Assembly: GCA_002429965.1 (NCBI GenBank)
Contig: DJBG01000024.1
Location: forward strand, 63,527-69,927
Length of the DNA stretch: 6,401 bases
DNA from: Hungatella sp. UBA5982
Lineage (GTDB): Bacteria > Bacillota > Clostridia > Lachnospirales > Lachnospiraceae
Reading direction: 5' to 3'
The translations under genes and the position numbers were made by a program. This document shows positions 1-6,025 of the stretch, in pieces; the stretch's first letter is position 1, and each line of letters starts with the position of its first letter. The notes under the pieces are model-generated. The model was not told where the DNA came from, did not search any database, and saw nothing but the letters and a program-made list of their open reading frames with translations.

Positions 1-71
1 AAAACGTACAGACAGGAAACGTAACGGGGGTGACCACTGGACCTGGTTCAAAAGCCGGATCGGGAGTTTAA
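1..71 (+). CDS. C-terminal end of an upstream gene (partial)
   Basis: The frame starting at base 3 is open from the left edge to a TAA at 69-71 and reads NVQTGNVTGVTTGPGSK followed by AGSGV. Of the other plus frames, one stops at 22-24. The other stays open to about 165 but runs into the next gene out of frame and is Arg/Lys-rich, which looks like a shadow. The tail is rich in Gly, Thr, Ser and Val, the composition of a flexible C-terminal extension. The stop lies 51 bases before the next start codon with no terminator between, so it probably belongs to the same operon. The fragment is too short to name the family. I am moderately sure it is a real gene end and cannot say what it does. Confidence 0.5.
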   Translation, partial: NVQTGNVTGVTTGPGSKAGSGV

Positions 72-122
72 GTAATCCGGTCCATAACAGAATAGTCAAA
101 AGAAAGGACAGGAGGGTGGCAC

Positions 123-1436
123 ATGGACGCCTGGAAGGATAATAACTTATCCGCAATTTTGGAATATCCCTTTGATTTTGAGAGGTATATCGAAGAGCGG
201 TTGCGAGAAATTGATGATCTGGATGAACGGTGGTATGCAAAGAAGGTACTGGTGGAAGGGCTTTCAAAGGTAATCCGATGTATGGAAGCCAAGTACTATC
301 AACTGGAACGGAGGGTATATGAGGAACTGGAAATAGCGGACAACCAGTATGAGACAGTAATGACCATTGTAAAGCGCGATCATTATGATCCAACAAACAG
401 AACTTTGTATCCTGTGGATGAGTTAGACTTAGAAGAGGAAAAGCTGGCTGAGGTTCTTTCCGATGAAAAACAGGTCTGGATTGGAACCATTTTCCTGGAG
501 TCGGGCGAAGATGGACGGAAAGAATTTGAGGGGATCAGGTATTTTACTGGTACATTAGATCGAAACGGAGAGAAACAGGAAGCCGATTTCTATATCCAGC
601 CGGTAAAACGCTATCCGGACACGTTGGAAAGATTGTACCAGGTATTCCAGGATAATCATATCCCGTGGGAAACCATCAATACTGCTTATCTGGGTAAATT
701 TTATGATATTTACATCAGCCCGGAAGTATTGGAAAAAGGGATGAAAAACAGTATTCTAGAAAATTCGGATATTGAATTTGGTAAGTTTAAGAAGCTTATC
801 CGTTATGGGCTAATCCCCCTTTGGAACCTGGATTGGGTGAAGTTCGACAGCACTGATTTCATGCTTCCCAGCATTAACGACGTCTATTATGAGCACGAGT
901 TTACCCTGGAAGATAAAGAAAAAGGGGATGGATATCTGATTGAAACTAATGAGGACATCCTTGAAATCCGACATGAGAAAAATAAGATTGTGATTAAATC
1001 TCAAAAGGAAACCTTTGAAAATTGGAAAGCACTTCATATGATCCAGAAAGAAACCATACGTTCTTTGGACTATAAATTCCCTTTGGTCACTAATCATAAA
1101 AAAGATTCATTTATCCGGAGATTTGCGGAAAACAGCCGTGTCCGGCTTATGACAAAGACGGACTTATTCCGACGGATCATGGAGCTGGACATTCAGGACT
1201 ACATTGAAGTAGTGGGATATGAAATTTGCGAAAATGCGAGAGGCTATCAAAACACAGAGGGTATGAACTGGTTTGTCCGGGACGAGCTTTTCCCTATGGA
1301 AAGCCGGAAAGTGCTGTTGCTGAAATTCAGGGCAAAAGAGCCTGGTCATTACTTAAATGACAGTATGGTCCAATTCGTGATATCGCAGATGCAGTTAGAA
1401 ATCAACGAATATCGCTGCATAGGAGTGATGGCATGA
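123..1436 (+). CDS. Conserved hypothetical protein, candidate baseplate/structural part of the injection-type operon
   Basis: A 437-residue protein with no signal peptide and no membrane segment, so it is expected to be cytoplasmic. The start is well supported: AGGAGGG at 110-116 sits 6 bases before the ATG. Residues 15-75 are highly charged and look helical, possibly a coiled coil (YIEERLREIDDLDERW and on to YQLERRVYEELE). Residues 135-200 contain YFTGTLDRNG, then ETL-type helices and HIPWETINTAYLGKFYDI. A segment at 229-260 reads GLIPLWNLDW and VYYEHEF, followed by a beta-rich stretch, and the C-terminus ends in a mixed segment around VQFVISQMQLEINEY (416-430). I do not recognise a named domain. 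The sequence resembles uncharacterised Lachnospiraceae proteins, some of which I recall carrying the uninformative label 'normocyte-binding protein'; that is recollection, not a search. It overlaps the next gene by 4 bases (ATGA), implying coupled translation. A baseplate or adaptor role is inferred from the neighbouring spike genes only. Confidence 0.85.
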   Translation: MDAWKDNNLSAILEYPFDFERYIEERLREIDDLDERWYAKKVLVEGLSKVIRCMEAKYYQLERRVYEELEIADNQYETVMTIVKRDHYDPTNRTLYPVDELDLEEEKLAEVLSDEKQVWIGTIFLESGEDGRKEFEGIRYFTGTLDRNGEKQEADFYIQPVKRYPDTLERLYQVFQDNHIPWETINTAYLGKFYDIYISPEVLEKGMKNSILENSDIEFGKFKKLIRYGLIPLWNLDWVKFDSTDFMLPSINDVYYEHEFTLEDKEKGDGYLIETNEDILEIRHEKNKIVIKSQKETFENWKALHMIQKETIRSLDYKFPLVTNHKKDSFIRRFAENSRVRLMTKTDLFRRIMELDIQDYIEVVGYEICENARGYQNTEGMNWFVRDELFPMESRKVLLLKFRAKEPGHYLNDSMVQFVISQMQLEINEYRCIGVMA

Positions 1437-2125
1437 ATTATGCATGGGAAGCCACCCTGGCTGCGGACGAGGCAGGGATGCGGCGTGAGGAGATACGGTA
1501 TGTACCGGTCAGGAATGGCAGTCCTTATACAGAGGTAACGCTGGAAACAATTAACAGCAGGGGATTGGAAGAGAAAAAGGTGGAAATGAATCCTCTTTAC
1601 CGGTTTTCCAAGGAGTTTTCAGAAATGTTTAATATCAACCTGGAAGGATTTGAAGCGGCAAGACACCTCTTTTTTGACACCGCCATGCATTATTTGGTAC
1701 AACTGGATTTACGTCAGGGGCTGTCTAAACAGGAATATGCACTGCGTTTTTTATTAAAGGATCTGTTAGAGGGCGTGTGCGGAAGCCAGGCAGCAAGAGT
1801 GGTAGATCAATTTGAGAAAGAAAAGCTCCGACGATTGCTGCGTCTGATTCTGAAGCTGTACCAGTGCGGGGGGTCCATTTATCTGTTTCAGGAAGTCATG
1901 CGCTGTATGTACCCGGATTCTCTGGTATATGCCAATAATGAGACGGTGAGGCAGGTATTGGTGTATGTTGGGATGAAAGAGACAGAAAAGGAGCGGGAAC
2001 GGCTGGGTTTTTTACAAGATATGTTCCTATCAATTAATTATCAGGTGTTCCTGTTCTGGGAGCACCATTTTGGGATTATCGATGTGGATGAGACCATGGA
2101 GTTTGATGAGATGGTGTTGTTTTAA
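1433..2125 (+). CDS. Conserved hypothetical protein coupled to the preceding gene, candidate injection-system component
   Basis: A 230-residue soluble protein. Its ATG lies inside the previous gene's stop (ATGA at 1433-1436), and AGGAG at 1421-1425 gives a 7-base spacing, so the start is firm. The N-terminal 60 residues look beta-rich and include RYVPVRNGSPYTEVTLE. From about residue 80 to 215 it reads as mostly alpha-helical and charged (QLDLRQGLSKQEYALRFLL, FEKEKLRRLLRLILKLYQ, TEKERERLGFLQDMF). The C-terminus is acidic with a hydrophobic end (DVDETMEFDEMVLF). No catalytic motif, signal peptide or membrane helix is evident. Family unknown to me. The stoichiometric coupling to the preceding gene suggests the two products act together. 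Because spike genes follow, a structural or assembly role is plausible, but this is inference from context. Confidence 0.83.
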   Translation: MNYAWEATLAADEAGMRREEIRYVPVRNGSPYTEVTLETINSRGLEEKKVEMNPLYRFSKEFSEMFNINLEGFEAARHLFFDTAMHYLVQLDLRQGLSKQEYALRFLLKDLLEGVCGSQAARVVDQFEKEKLRRLLRLILKLYQCGGSIYLFQEVMRCMYPDSLVYANNETVRQVLVYVGMKETEKERERLGFLQDMFLSINYQVFLFWEHHFGIIDVDETMEFDEMVLF

Positions 2126-2149
2126 ATACGGACTGCCATTATACAATTT

Positions 2150-2156
2150 GGAGGAG
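2150..2156 (+). promoter_or_regulatory. Ribosome binding site fixing the start of the Imm11-like gene
   Basis: GGAGGAG ends 6 bases before the ATG at 2163. The reading frame is open further upstream to an ATG at 2070, but that start lies inside the preceding gene and has no comparable site. The extra residues it would add are translated from the 3' end of the previous gene in a shifted frame. The site therefore selects 2163 as the true start. Confidence 0.8.
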
Positions 2157-2162
2157 ATAGCC

Positions 2163-2702
2163 ATGAAATACTTTGAGGTGCAGAATTCACCGGAGTTAAA
2201 ATATGCTCCCAAACTGAAGGACTGGTATGGGAAATTTGATGTGCGTGATATTTGCCTTGATGGTTTTCCTAAATTGCCTAAGATACAGCAATTTATCATT
2301 GAACCATCGGAGAATACAATGTTTACAGATATTATTTTATTTCCTTTTCTACTGGTATCCCCAGTGGTTCAGGAAGTTATAAAAATGTATAGGGAACGCT
2401 GTTTTTTCTGTAACGTTATACTTGTTGACCAGTTGAAAAAGGAATCAAGAATGTATTATCTGCCCGTTCTTGATGAGACCCGGAGTATCCAATTGCAAGA
2501 AAGGAAGTATAGGAATGGAGTTTATATTACAGAGCCGGAAAAAGCAGAAGGAGAAAAGCTTAAATTGGACAGAAATCTTTTCTGGGTCAGAGGTTCAAAA
2601 AAAAGACATATTATCTTATCTATGGATATGGCAGAGAGTCTGATCCGTCGCGGTATAACTGGACTTGGTCTTTGTGAGGTAGAATTATACAGTAAAGATT
2701 AG
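2163..2702 (+). CDS. Imm11/DUF1629-like protein
   Basis: A 179-residue soluble protein starting at ATG 2163, chosen over 2070 because of the GGAGGAG site just upstream. The order of motifs matches what I know of the Imm11 (DUF1629) family: an N-terminal MKYFEVQ strand, a central FLLVSPVVQEVIKMY segment (62-76) like the family's 'lVS..v.e.l' helix, a MYYLPVLDETRSIQ strand (97-110), then NLFWVRGSKKRHIILSMDMAESLIRRGITGL near the end (138-168), like 'iF....i.vSe.l...l...gi.G'. Known or predicted Imm11 members neutralise toxins of polymorphic systems, but the family is diverse and not every member is a proven immunity protein. Here the gene sits between two unknown operon genes and the spike genes rather than directly after a toxin, so a structural or adaptor use of the fold is equally possible. 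No membrane segment is visible. Confidence 0.7.
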   Translation: MKYFEVQNSPELKYAPKLKDWYGKFDVRDICLDGFPKLPKIQQFIIEPSENTMFTDIILFPFLLVSPVVQEVIKMYRERCFFCNVILVDQLKKESRMYYLPVLDETRSIQLQERKYRNGVYITEPEKAEGEKLKLDRNLFWVRGSKKRHIILSMDMAESLIRRGITGLGLCEVELYSKD

Positions 2703-2716
2703 GAGGAGAGCATAAA

Positions 2717-4105
2717 ATGAGAGAAGAGAAATTAATCATTCGTCCGTTTGAAGAAATTCAGATATTGGATTATAAGTCTATCCAGAAAGTTAATGAACAT
2801 GCACTGGCGGAGGTAAGAGGCAGGATTCCCTTTAATCGGAAAGAAGATTATATGAAGATCGGAAGACGACAGACATGGGCACAGGTGGTTGCAGTAACTG
2901 CAAAGGAAGAAACCATTCTGTTTTATGGAGTCATTGAGCAGCTCCGGCTTGAGATAAAGGATGGAACCTGTATTGTAGTTATAAACCTTTGTTCCGGCAC
3001 TCAACTTATGGATTATGAAGAGCATATAAGGAGCTTCCAGAAAGAAGAACTGACCTATAATAATCTGTTGGATATTTGTACAAGGGAATATGAAGATGCT
3101 GCCAAAATTGTGACAGAGGGTCAAGGGAAGGCAATACGTCATTTTATCATACAGTATCGGGAAACTGATTGGGAATTCATAAAACGGTTAGCGTCTATGA
3201 ATCATACTGTGGTGTTTGCAGATTGCTCGACCAAGGGAACAAAATACCACTTTGGAATACCGGATAGAAAAATAATGGAAGAAATTCTCCCCAGCGAATA
3301 TCAAACCCAATACGACATGAAGGAATACTGGCATAAGAAAAATCATGGAATTTCTATTCATTCAGAGGATACCATGTCTTATATCTGGGAAAGCAGAGAA
3401 ATCTATAAATTAGGGGAGAGGAGAACCGTGGATGGAAGGGATCTGTTCATTTGGAAGATGGAGACTTGCCTAAAAGGAAATGAGCTGTATCATACCTACT
3501 TTATGAAACCCCGATTAGGCATTCAGGAACCAGTATCCTATAATAGCCATTTAACCGGTGTTTCTCTGTCAGGAAGTGTGATAAAGGTAAAGGATGAAAA
3601 GGTGCAGATAAAAATATACTGCGATGAGAATAAAGAGGAGTCTGGAGCCTGCTGGTATTCCTTTTCCACAGTGTATTCCTCAGCGGATGGAACAGGCTGG
3701 CACTGTATGCCGGAGATAGGGGATACGGTCAGGCTCTATTTCCCCACTGCCAAGGAACCGGAGGCATATGTAGCCAGTACATATCATGAAAGTGGAGCAG
3801 GGCTTAGAAAAAATCCAGAACGTAAGTTCTGGAGAAATAAAGAGGGAAAAGAAATCCAGCTCTCCCCGGAACGCATTTTATTGACAAATAATGACGGCAC
3901 TTATATTGAACTGTCTGATGAAAATGGAATTGAAATTGTCAGCGAGGGTTCTGTGACAGTTCGGGCAGGAGGAAGCTTAAATATATCCACCTCCAGCTCC
4001 TCTATTGAAATGAGCGCTCCAAAGAAAATACGGCTAAAGCAGGGTGATACAGAAATGAATCTGGGCGGAGACATTGAAATGCAGGGAGCCAAAGTTATGC
4101 TATAA
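2717..4105 (+). CDS. VgrG/Pvc8-like spike protein, first copy
   Basis: A 462-residue protein with the layout of a gp27-gp5-type trimeric spike. The start follows AGGAGGAGAG at 2701-2710, which begins within the previous gene's TAG stop. Residues about 5-240 are gp27-like (late control D type), with VNEHALAEVRGRI (25-37) and the family signature IIQYRETDWEFIKRLASMN (144-162). Residues about 280-358 form an OB-fold segment: LTGVSLSGSVIKVKDEKVQI, then WHCMPEIGDTVRLYF (328-342), the usual 'mPeiGd.V...F' of VgrG proteins. From about 375 to the end there are short alternating beta segments (ERILLTNNDGTYIELSDENG, SVTVRAGGSLNISTSSSS, EMNLGGDIEMQGAKVML) typical of the needle-like beta-helix. At 462 residues it is shorter than most proteobacterial VgrGs and carries no extra effector domain. 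It would sit at the head of the tube and accept the PAAR-like tip. Family assignment is confident; the complete machine is not shown. Confidence 0.9.
   Translation: MREEKLIIRPFEEIQILDYKSIQKVNEHALAEVRGRIPFNRKEDYMKIGRRQTWAQVVAVTAKEETILFYGVIEQLRLEIKDGTCIVVINLCSGTQLMDYEEHIRSFQKEELTYNNLLDICTREYEDAAKIVTEGQGKAIRHFIIQYRETDWEFIKRLASMNHTVVFADCSTKGTKYHFGIPDRKIMEEILPSEYQTQYDMKEYWHKKNHGISIHSEDTMSYIWESREIYKLGERRTVDGRDLFIWKMETCLKGNELYHTYFMKPRLGIQEPVSYNSHLTGVSLSGSVIKVKDEKVQIKIYCDENKEESGACWYSFSTVYSSADGTGWHCMPEIGDTVRLYFPTAKEPEAYVASTYHESGAGLRKNPERKFWRNKEGKEIQLSPERILLTNNDGTYIELSDENGIEIVSEGSVTVRAGGSLNISTSSSSIEMSAPKKIRLKQGDTEMNLGGDIEMQGAKVML
4063..4070 (+). promoter_or_regulatory. Possible ribosome binding site for a TTG start inside the first spike gene
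   Basis: GGGCGGAG lies 3 bases before the in-frame TTG at 4074. The purine-rich core is plausible, but the spacing is shorter than usual and the site is inside the coding region of the first spike gene. It is the only Shine-Dalgarno-like element close to an in-frame start that would include the conserved N-terminal strand of the second spike protein. Confidence 0.35.
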
Positions 4106-5399
4106 ATTAATTGAAAGTAGGGGAAAAATCGAAATTATACTTGCAGGTAATCTAAAGATGCAAATGGATATTCCGATGCTGCGTGTGGTAAGTTTTCACT
4201 ATTGCTGGAAACCTGATTGCCATGCTCTGCTTAAGCTAGAGGGGTATATAGACAGGAGTTTCCGGTGGGATCCGGGACAATCTTATAGCAGCCGTGTAAA
4301 AGTCTGGTTGGAGTCTGACGGGAAGATGCAGGCCATTTATCACGGATACATCGTGGAAGCGGAGATAAAGAACATAGGAAATACCAGCCAGCTATTTATA
4401 GAGGCAATGTCCGCCTCCTGTCTTCTGGACCGGCAGATATCCAGCCGCTCTTTCCTGGATCCGGCAAAGACTTATGGTGAAGTGGTCAGAGAGGCGGTTC
4501 AGGCAGAAGGTGGGCAGGTGATACGTAACCAAGGGAGTGACAAAAAGACCGGAAGCCCAGTCATTCGCTATGAAGAAACGGCATGGCAATTTGTAGAACG
4601 CTTGGGGCGGCGCTTGGGAAATTATATTATTCCAGATATAGAAACTGGATATCCAAATTTATGGTTTGGGATGAGAAAGGGGAACGATGTACCCGCGTTG
4701 TCGGAAGAGCAGTGTACTGTAGAGATATGTTCTATTGGAAGGAAGGCTGGAATTCGCTTCCAGGCAGAAGGAAGGAATTACTATAAAATCGGAGATCAGA
4801 TGACCTATCTGGGGCATAAAGTGATAATCGTGGAAGTTAAGGGTAGCTACGAACAGGGGGAATTGGTTTTTACATATACGTTGGAAATTATGGAGGTCTG
4901 CCAGGCAGGTTCACAGCATGAGAATCATCCTGCCGGCCTGGGGCTTTGGGGAAGCATAAGAGAGATAAAAGGGGAATCAGTTAAAATAGCGTTGGATATT
5001 GATCAGGGAATGGATACTGGAGATTATTTCTTTCCCTGGTATCCGGAAACGGGAAATGCTCTCTATGCCATGCCGGAAGTGGGAGCAAGGGCGCTTTTAT
5101 ATTTCTTTGGTGCGGATGAACAGGAGGGGGCTGTTATACACTGCTTAAACAGAGAACAGGAAGAGGCTCGTTCTTATAAAGACAGGGCTATGGATATTGA
5201 AGATGGAAATTCCATAAGTCTGTCAATGGAAACTGTAAGATTCTCCAAGGGAGGAAGCCATAGACTATCCCTTAGTGATCACGCTATTACTATAAGCACA
5301 TCAAAGGAACTGAAAATAGCAGCAGAAGGAAAGGTACGGTTAAGGGCCAGACAAATCACGATAAGTACCCCAGATGAACTTAACATCTGTCAGGGGTAG
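4074..5399 (+). CDS. VgrG/gp27-gp5-like spike protein, second, divergent copy
   Basis: A protein of up to 441 residues with the same architecture as the preceding gene but little identity. Residues about 10-270 are gp27-like: IEIILAGNLKMQMD, LLKLEGYID (52-60), HGYIVEAEI, QLFIEAMSASCLLDRQISS (106-124) with SFLDPAKTYGEVVREAV, and RYEETAWQFVERLGRRLG (165-182), the counterpart of YRETDWEFIKRL in the neighbour. An OB-fold segment follows at 288-357 (LWGSIREIKGESVKIAL, YAMPEVGARALLYF), and a beta-rich tail occupies 380-438. The frame opens at TTG 4074, overlapping the first spike gene by 32 bases. The first in-frame ATG is at 4158 (residue 29), with a poor upstream site. I prefer 4074 because the later start would remove part of the N-terminal strand shared by the family, but the exact start is unsettled. 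The overlap implies co-translation and probably similar dosage of the two spike proteins. Confidence 0.85.
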   Translation: MKCREPKLCYKLIESRGKIEIILAGNLKMQMDIPMLRVVSFHYCWKPDCHALLKLEGYIDRSFRWDPGQSYSSRVKVWLESDGKMQAIYHGYIVEAEIKNIGNTSQLFIEAMSASCLLDRQISSRSFLDPAKTYGEVVREAVQAEGGQVIRNQGSDKKTGSPVIRYEETAWQFVERLGRRLGNYIIPDIETGYPNLWFGMRKGNDVPALSEEQCTVEICSIGRKAGIRFQAEGRNYYKIGDQMTYLGHKVIIVEVKGSYEQGELVFTYTLEIMEVCQAGSQHENHPAGLGLWGSIREIKGESVKIALDIDQGMDTGDYFFPWYPETGNALYAMPEVGARALLYFFGADEQEGAVIHCLNREQEEARSYKDRAMDIEDGNSISLSMETVRFSKGGSHRLSLSDHAITISTSKELKIAAEGKVRLRARQITISTPDELNICQG

Positions 5400-5417
5400 A
5401 AGAAAGGCAGTGAAAGA

Positions 5418-5993
5418 ATGATGGATTATTTTGATGAAGAATTGTTGGATGCCAAAAGGAAAATGGAGCGGCAGATGCATACCACATTAGAAACCGGGAT
5501 ATATGCAGGAGAGGAGTTAGTTACTTTTACGCAGATCGATTTACCGGATTTTTCGGTCCGTATGCCGCTGCCAGATCAATTTGTGGTTATGCCGGAGGAA
5601 GTAAAAAAAGCAAAATACCCTTCTCAGGAAGCACCTGCTCTTATATTAACCAGCTTAAGCAGCACAGTAAATATCAGTTTTAATGAATTGCCTGTGCTGC
5701 TGAAAGAAGGAGAGATAAAAACCATGATTGGTCAATTCCAGAATGCCCTGGAAAATATCAATCCATCAATCATAATTAAGAATCAGACAGATACCAAAAC
5801 AGATCAGGGAAATGAGATGAGCTGGTTTGAGTATAAAGGATACCAGTTGGATGGGCAGAGTTATAACCGTGTTTATCTGCTCCGGCTGAGGAAGACAGTT
5901 CTTCATGGAACCTTTAGCTGTAATATAAAAGATAAGGAACACTGGATGGAGATTGTTGAGCGGATATTCATGGCTGTTGAGGAGGATATATAA
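5418..5993 (+). CDS. DcrB/DUF1795-like protein, candidate Eag-type chaperone for the PAAR-like protein
   Basis: A 191-residue protein. Two adjacent ATGs (5418 and 5421) are possible; a GAAAGG-like site at 5402-5407 precedes both. It begins with a charged helix (DEELLDAKRKMERQMH, 6-21). The rest alternates strands and helices in the DcrB-like order: LPDFSVRMPLPDQFVVMP, then ISFNELPVLLKEGEIKTMIGQF with ALENINPSI (110-118), then WFEYKGYQLDGQSYNRVYLLRL (136-157) and VLHGTFSCNI with a final helix (EHWMEIVERIFMAVEE). Unlike the DcrB lipoprotein of enterobacteria, there is no signal peptide or lipobox, so it should be cytoplasmic. In type VI secretion, DUF1795/Eag proteins are chaperones encoded next to PAAR-containing effectors that they stabilise and load onto VgrG. 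The gene's place between the spike genes and a PAAR-like gene matches that arrangement. The fold family is fairly confident; the chaperone role is inference. Confidence 0.78.
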   Translation: MMDYFDEELLDAKRKMERQMHTTLETGIYAGEELVTFTQIDLPDFSVRMPLPDQFVVMPEEVKKAKYPSQEAPALILTSLSSTVNISFNELPVLLKEGEIKTMIGQFQNALENINPSIIIKNQTDTKTDQGNEMSWFEYKGYQLDGQSYNRVYLLRLRKTVLHGTFSCNIKDKEHWMEIVERIFMAVEEDI

Positions 5994-6013
5994 TACGTTT
6001 TCCTAGATCATAA

Positions 6014-6018
6014 AGGAG
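6014..6018 (+). promoter_or_regulatory. Ribosome binding site of the PAAR-like gene
   Basis: AGGAG within AAAGGAGC, 7 bases before the ATG at 6026. It supports the start of a gene that has no stop in the window. The 32-base gap after the previous stop holds no hairpin or T-run, so transcription probably continues from the DcrB-like gene. Confidence 0.75.
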
Positions 6019-6025
6019 CAATATT

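Noticed and set aside
55..80. Inverted repeat CCGGAT ... ATCCGG with a 14-base loop overlapping the stop of the upstream partial gene
   Set aside because: The stem is only 6 pairs, the loop is long, and no T-run follows, so it is not a convincing terminator; it may be chance.
72..122. Possible promoter between the upstream partial gene and the first full gene
   Set aside because: No -35/-10 pair with proper spacing stands out, and the gap is short with no terminator before it, so read-through from upstream is the simpler view.
2070..2162. Upstream extension of the Imm11-like gene to an ATG at 2070
   Set aside because: It would overlap the preceding gene in another frame and ignores the strong GGAGGAG site just before 2163.
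2732..3142. Minus-strand open frame of 136 codons within the first spike gene
   Set aside because: It lies wholly opposite a confidently assigned VgrG-like coding region and has no recognisable content; the same holds for the other minus-strand frames.
4583..4786. Plus-strand 67-codon frame inside the second spike gene
   Set aside because: It is a shifted-frame shadow of the gp27-like segment, with no ribosome binding site and an Arg/Gly-rich composition unlike the neighbours.
4074..5399. Possibility that the two spike genes are one gene split by a frameshift
   Set aside because: Each product has its own complete base, OB-fold and beta tail, so they are paralogues rather than halves of one protein.
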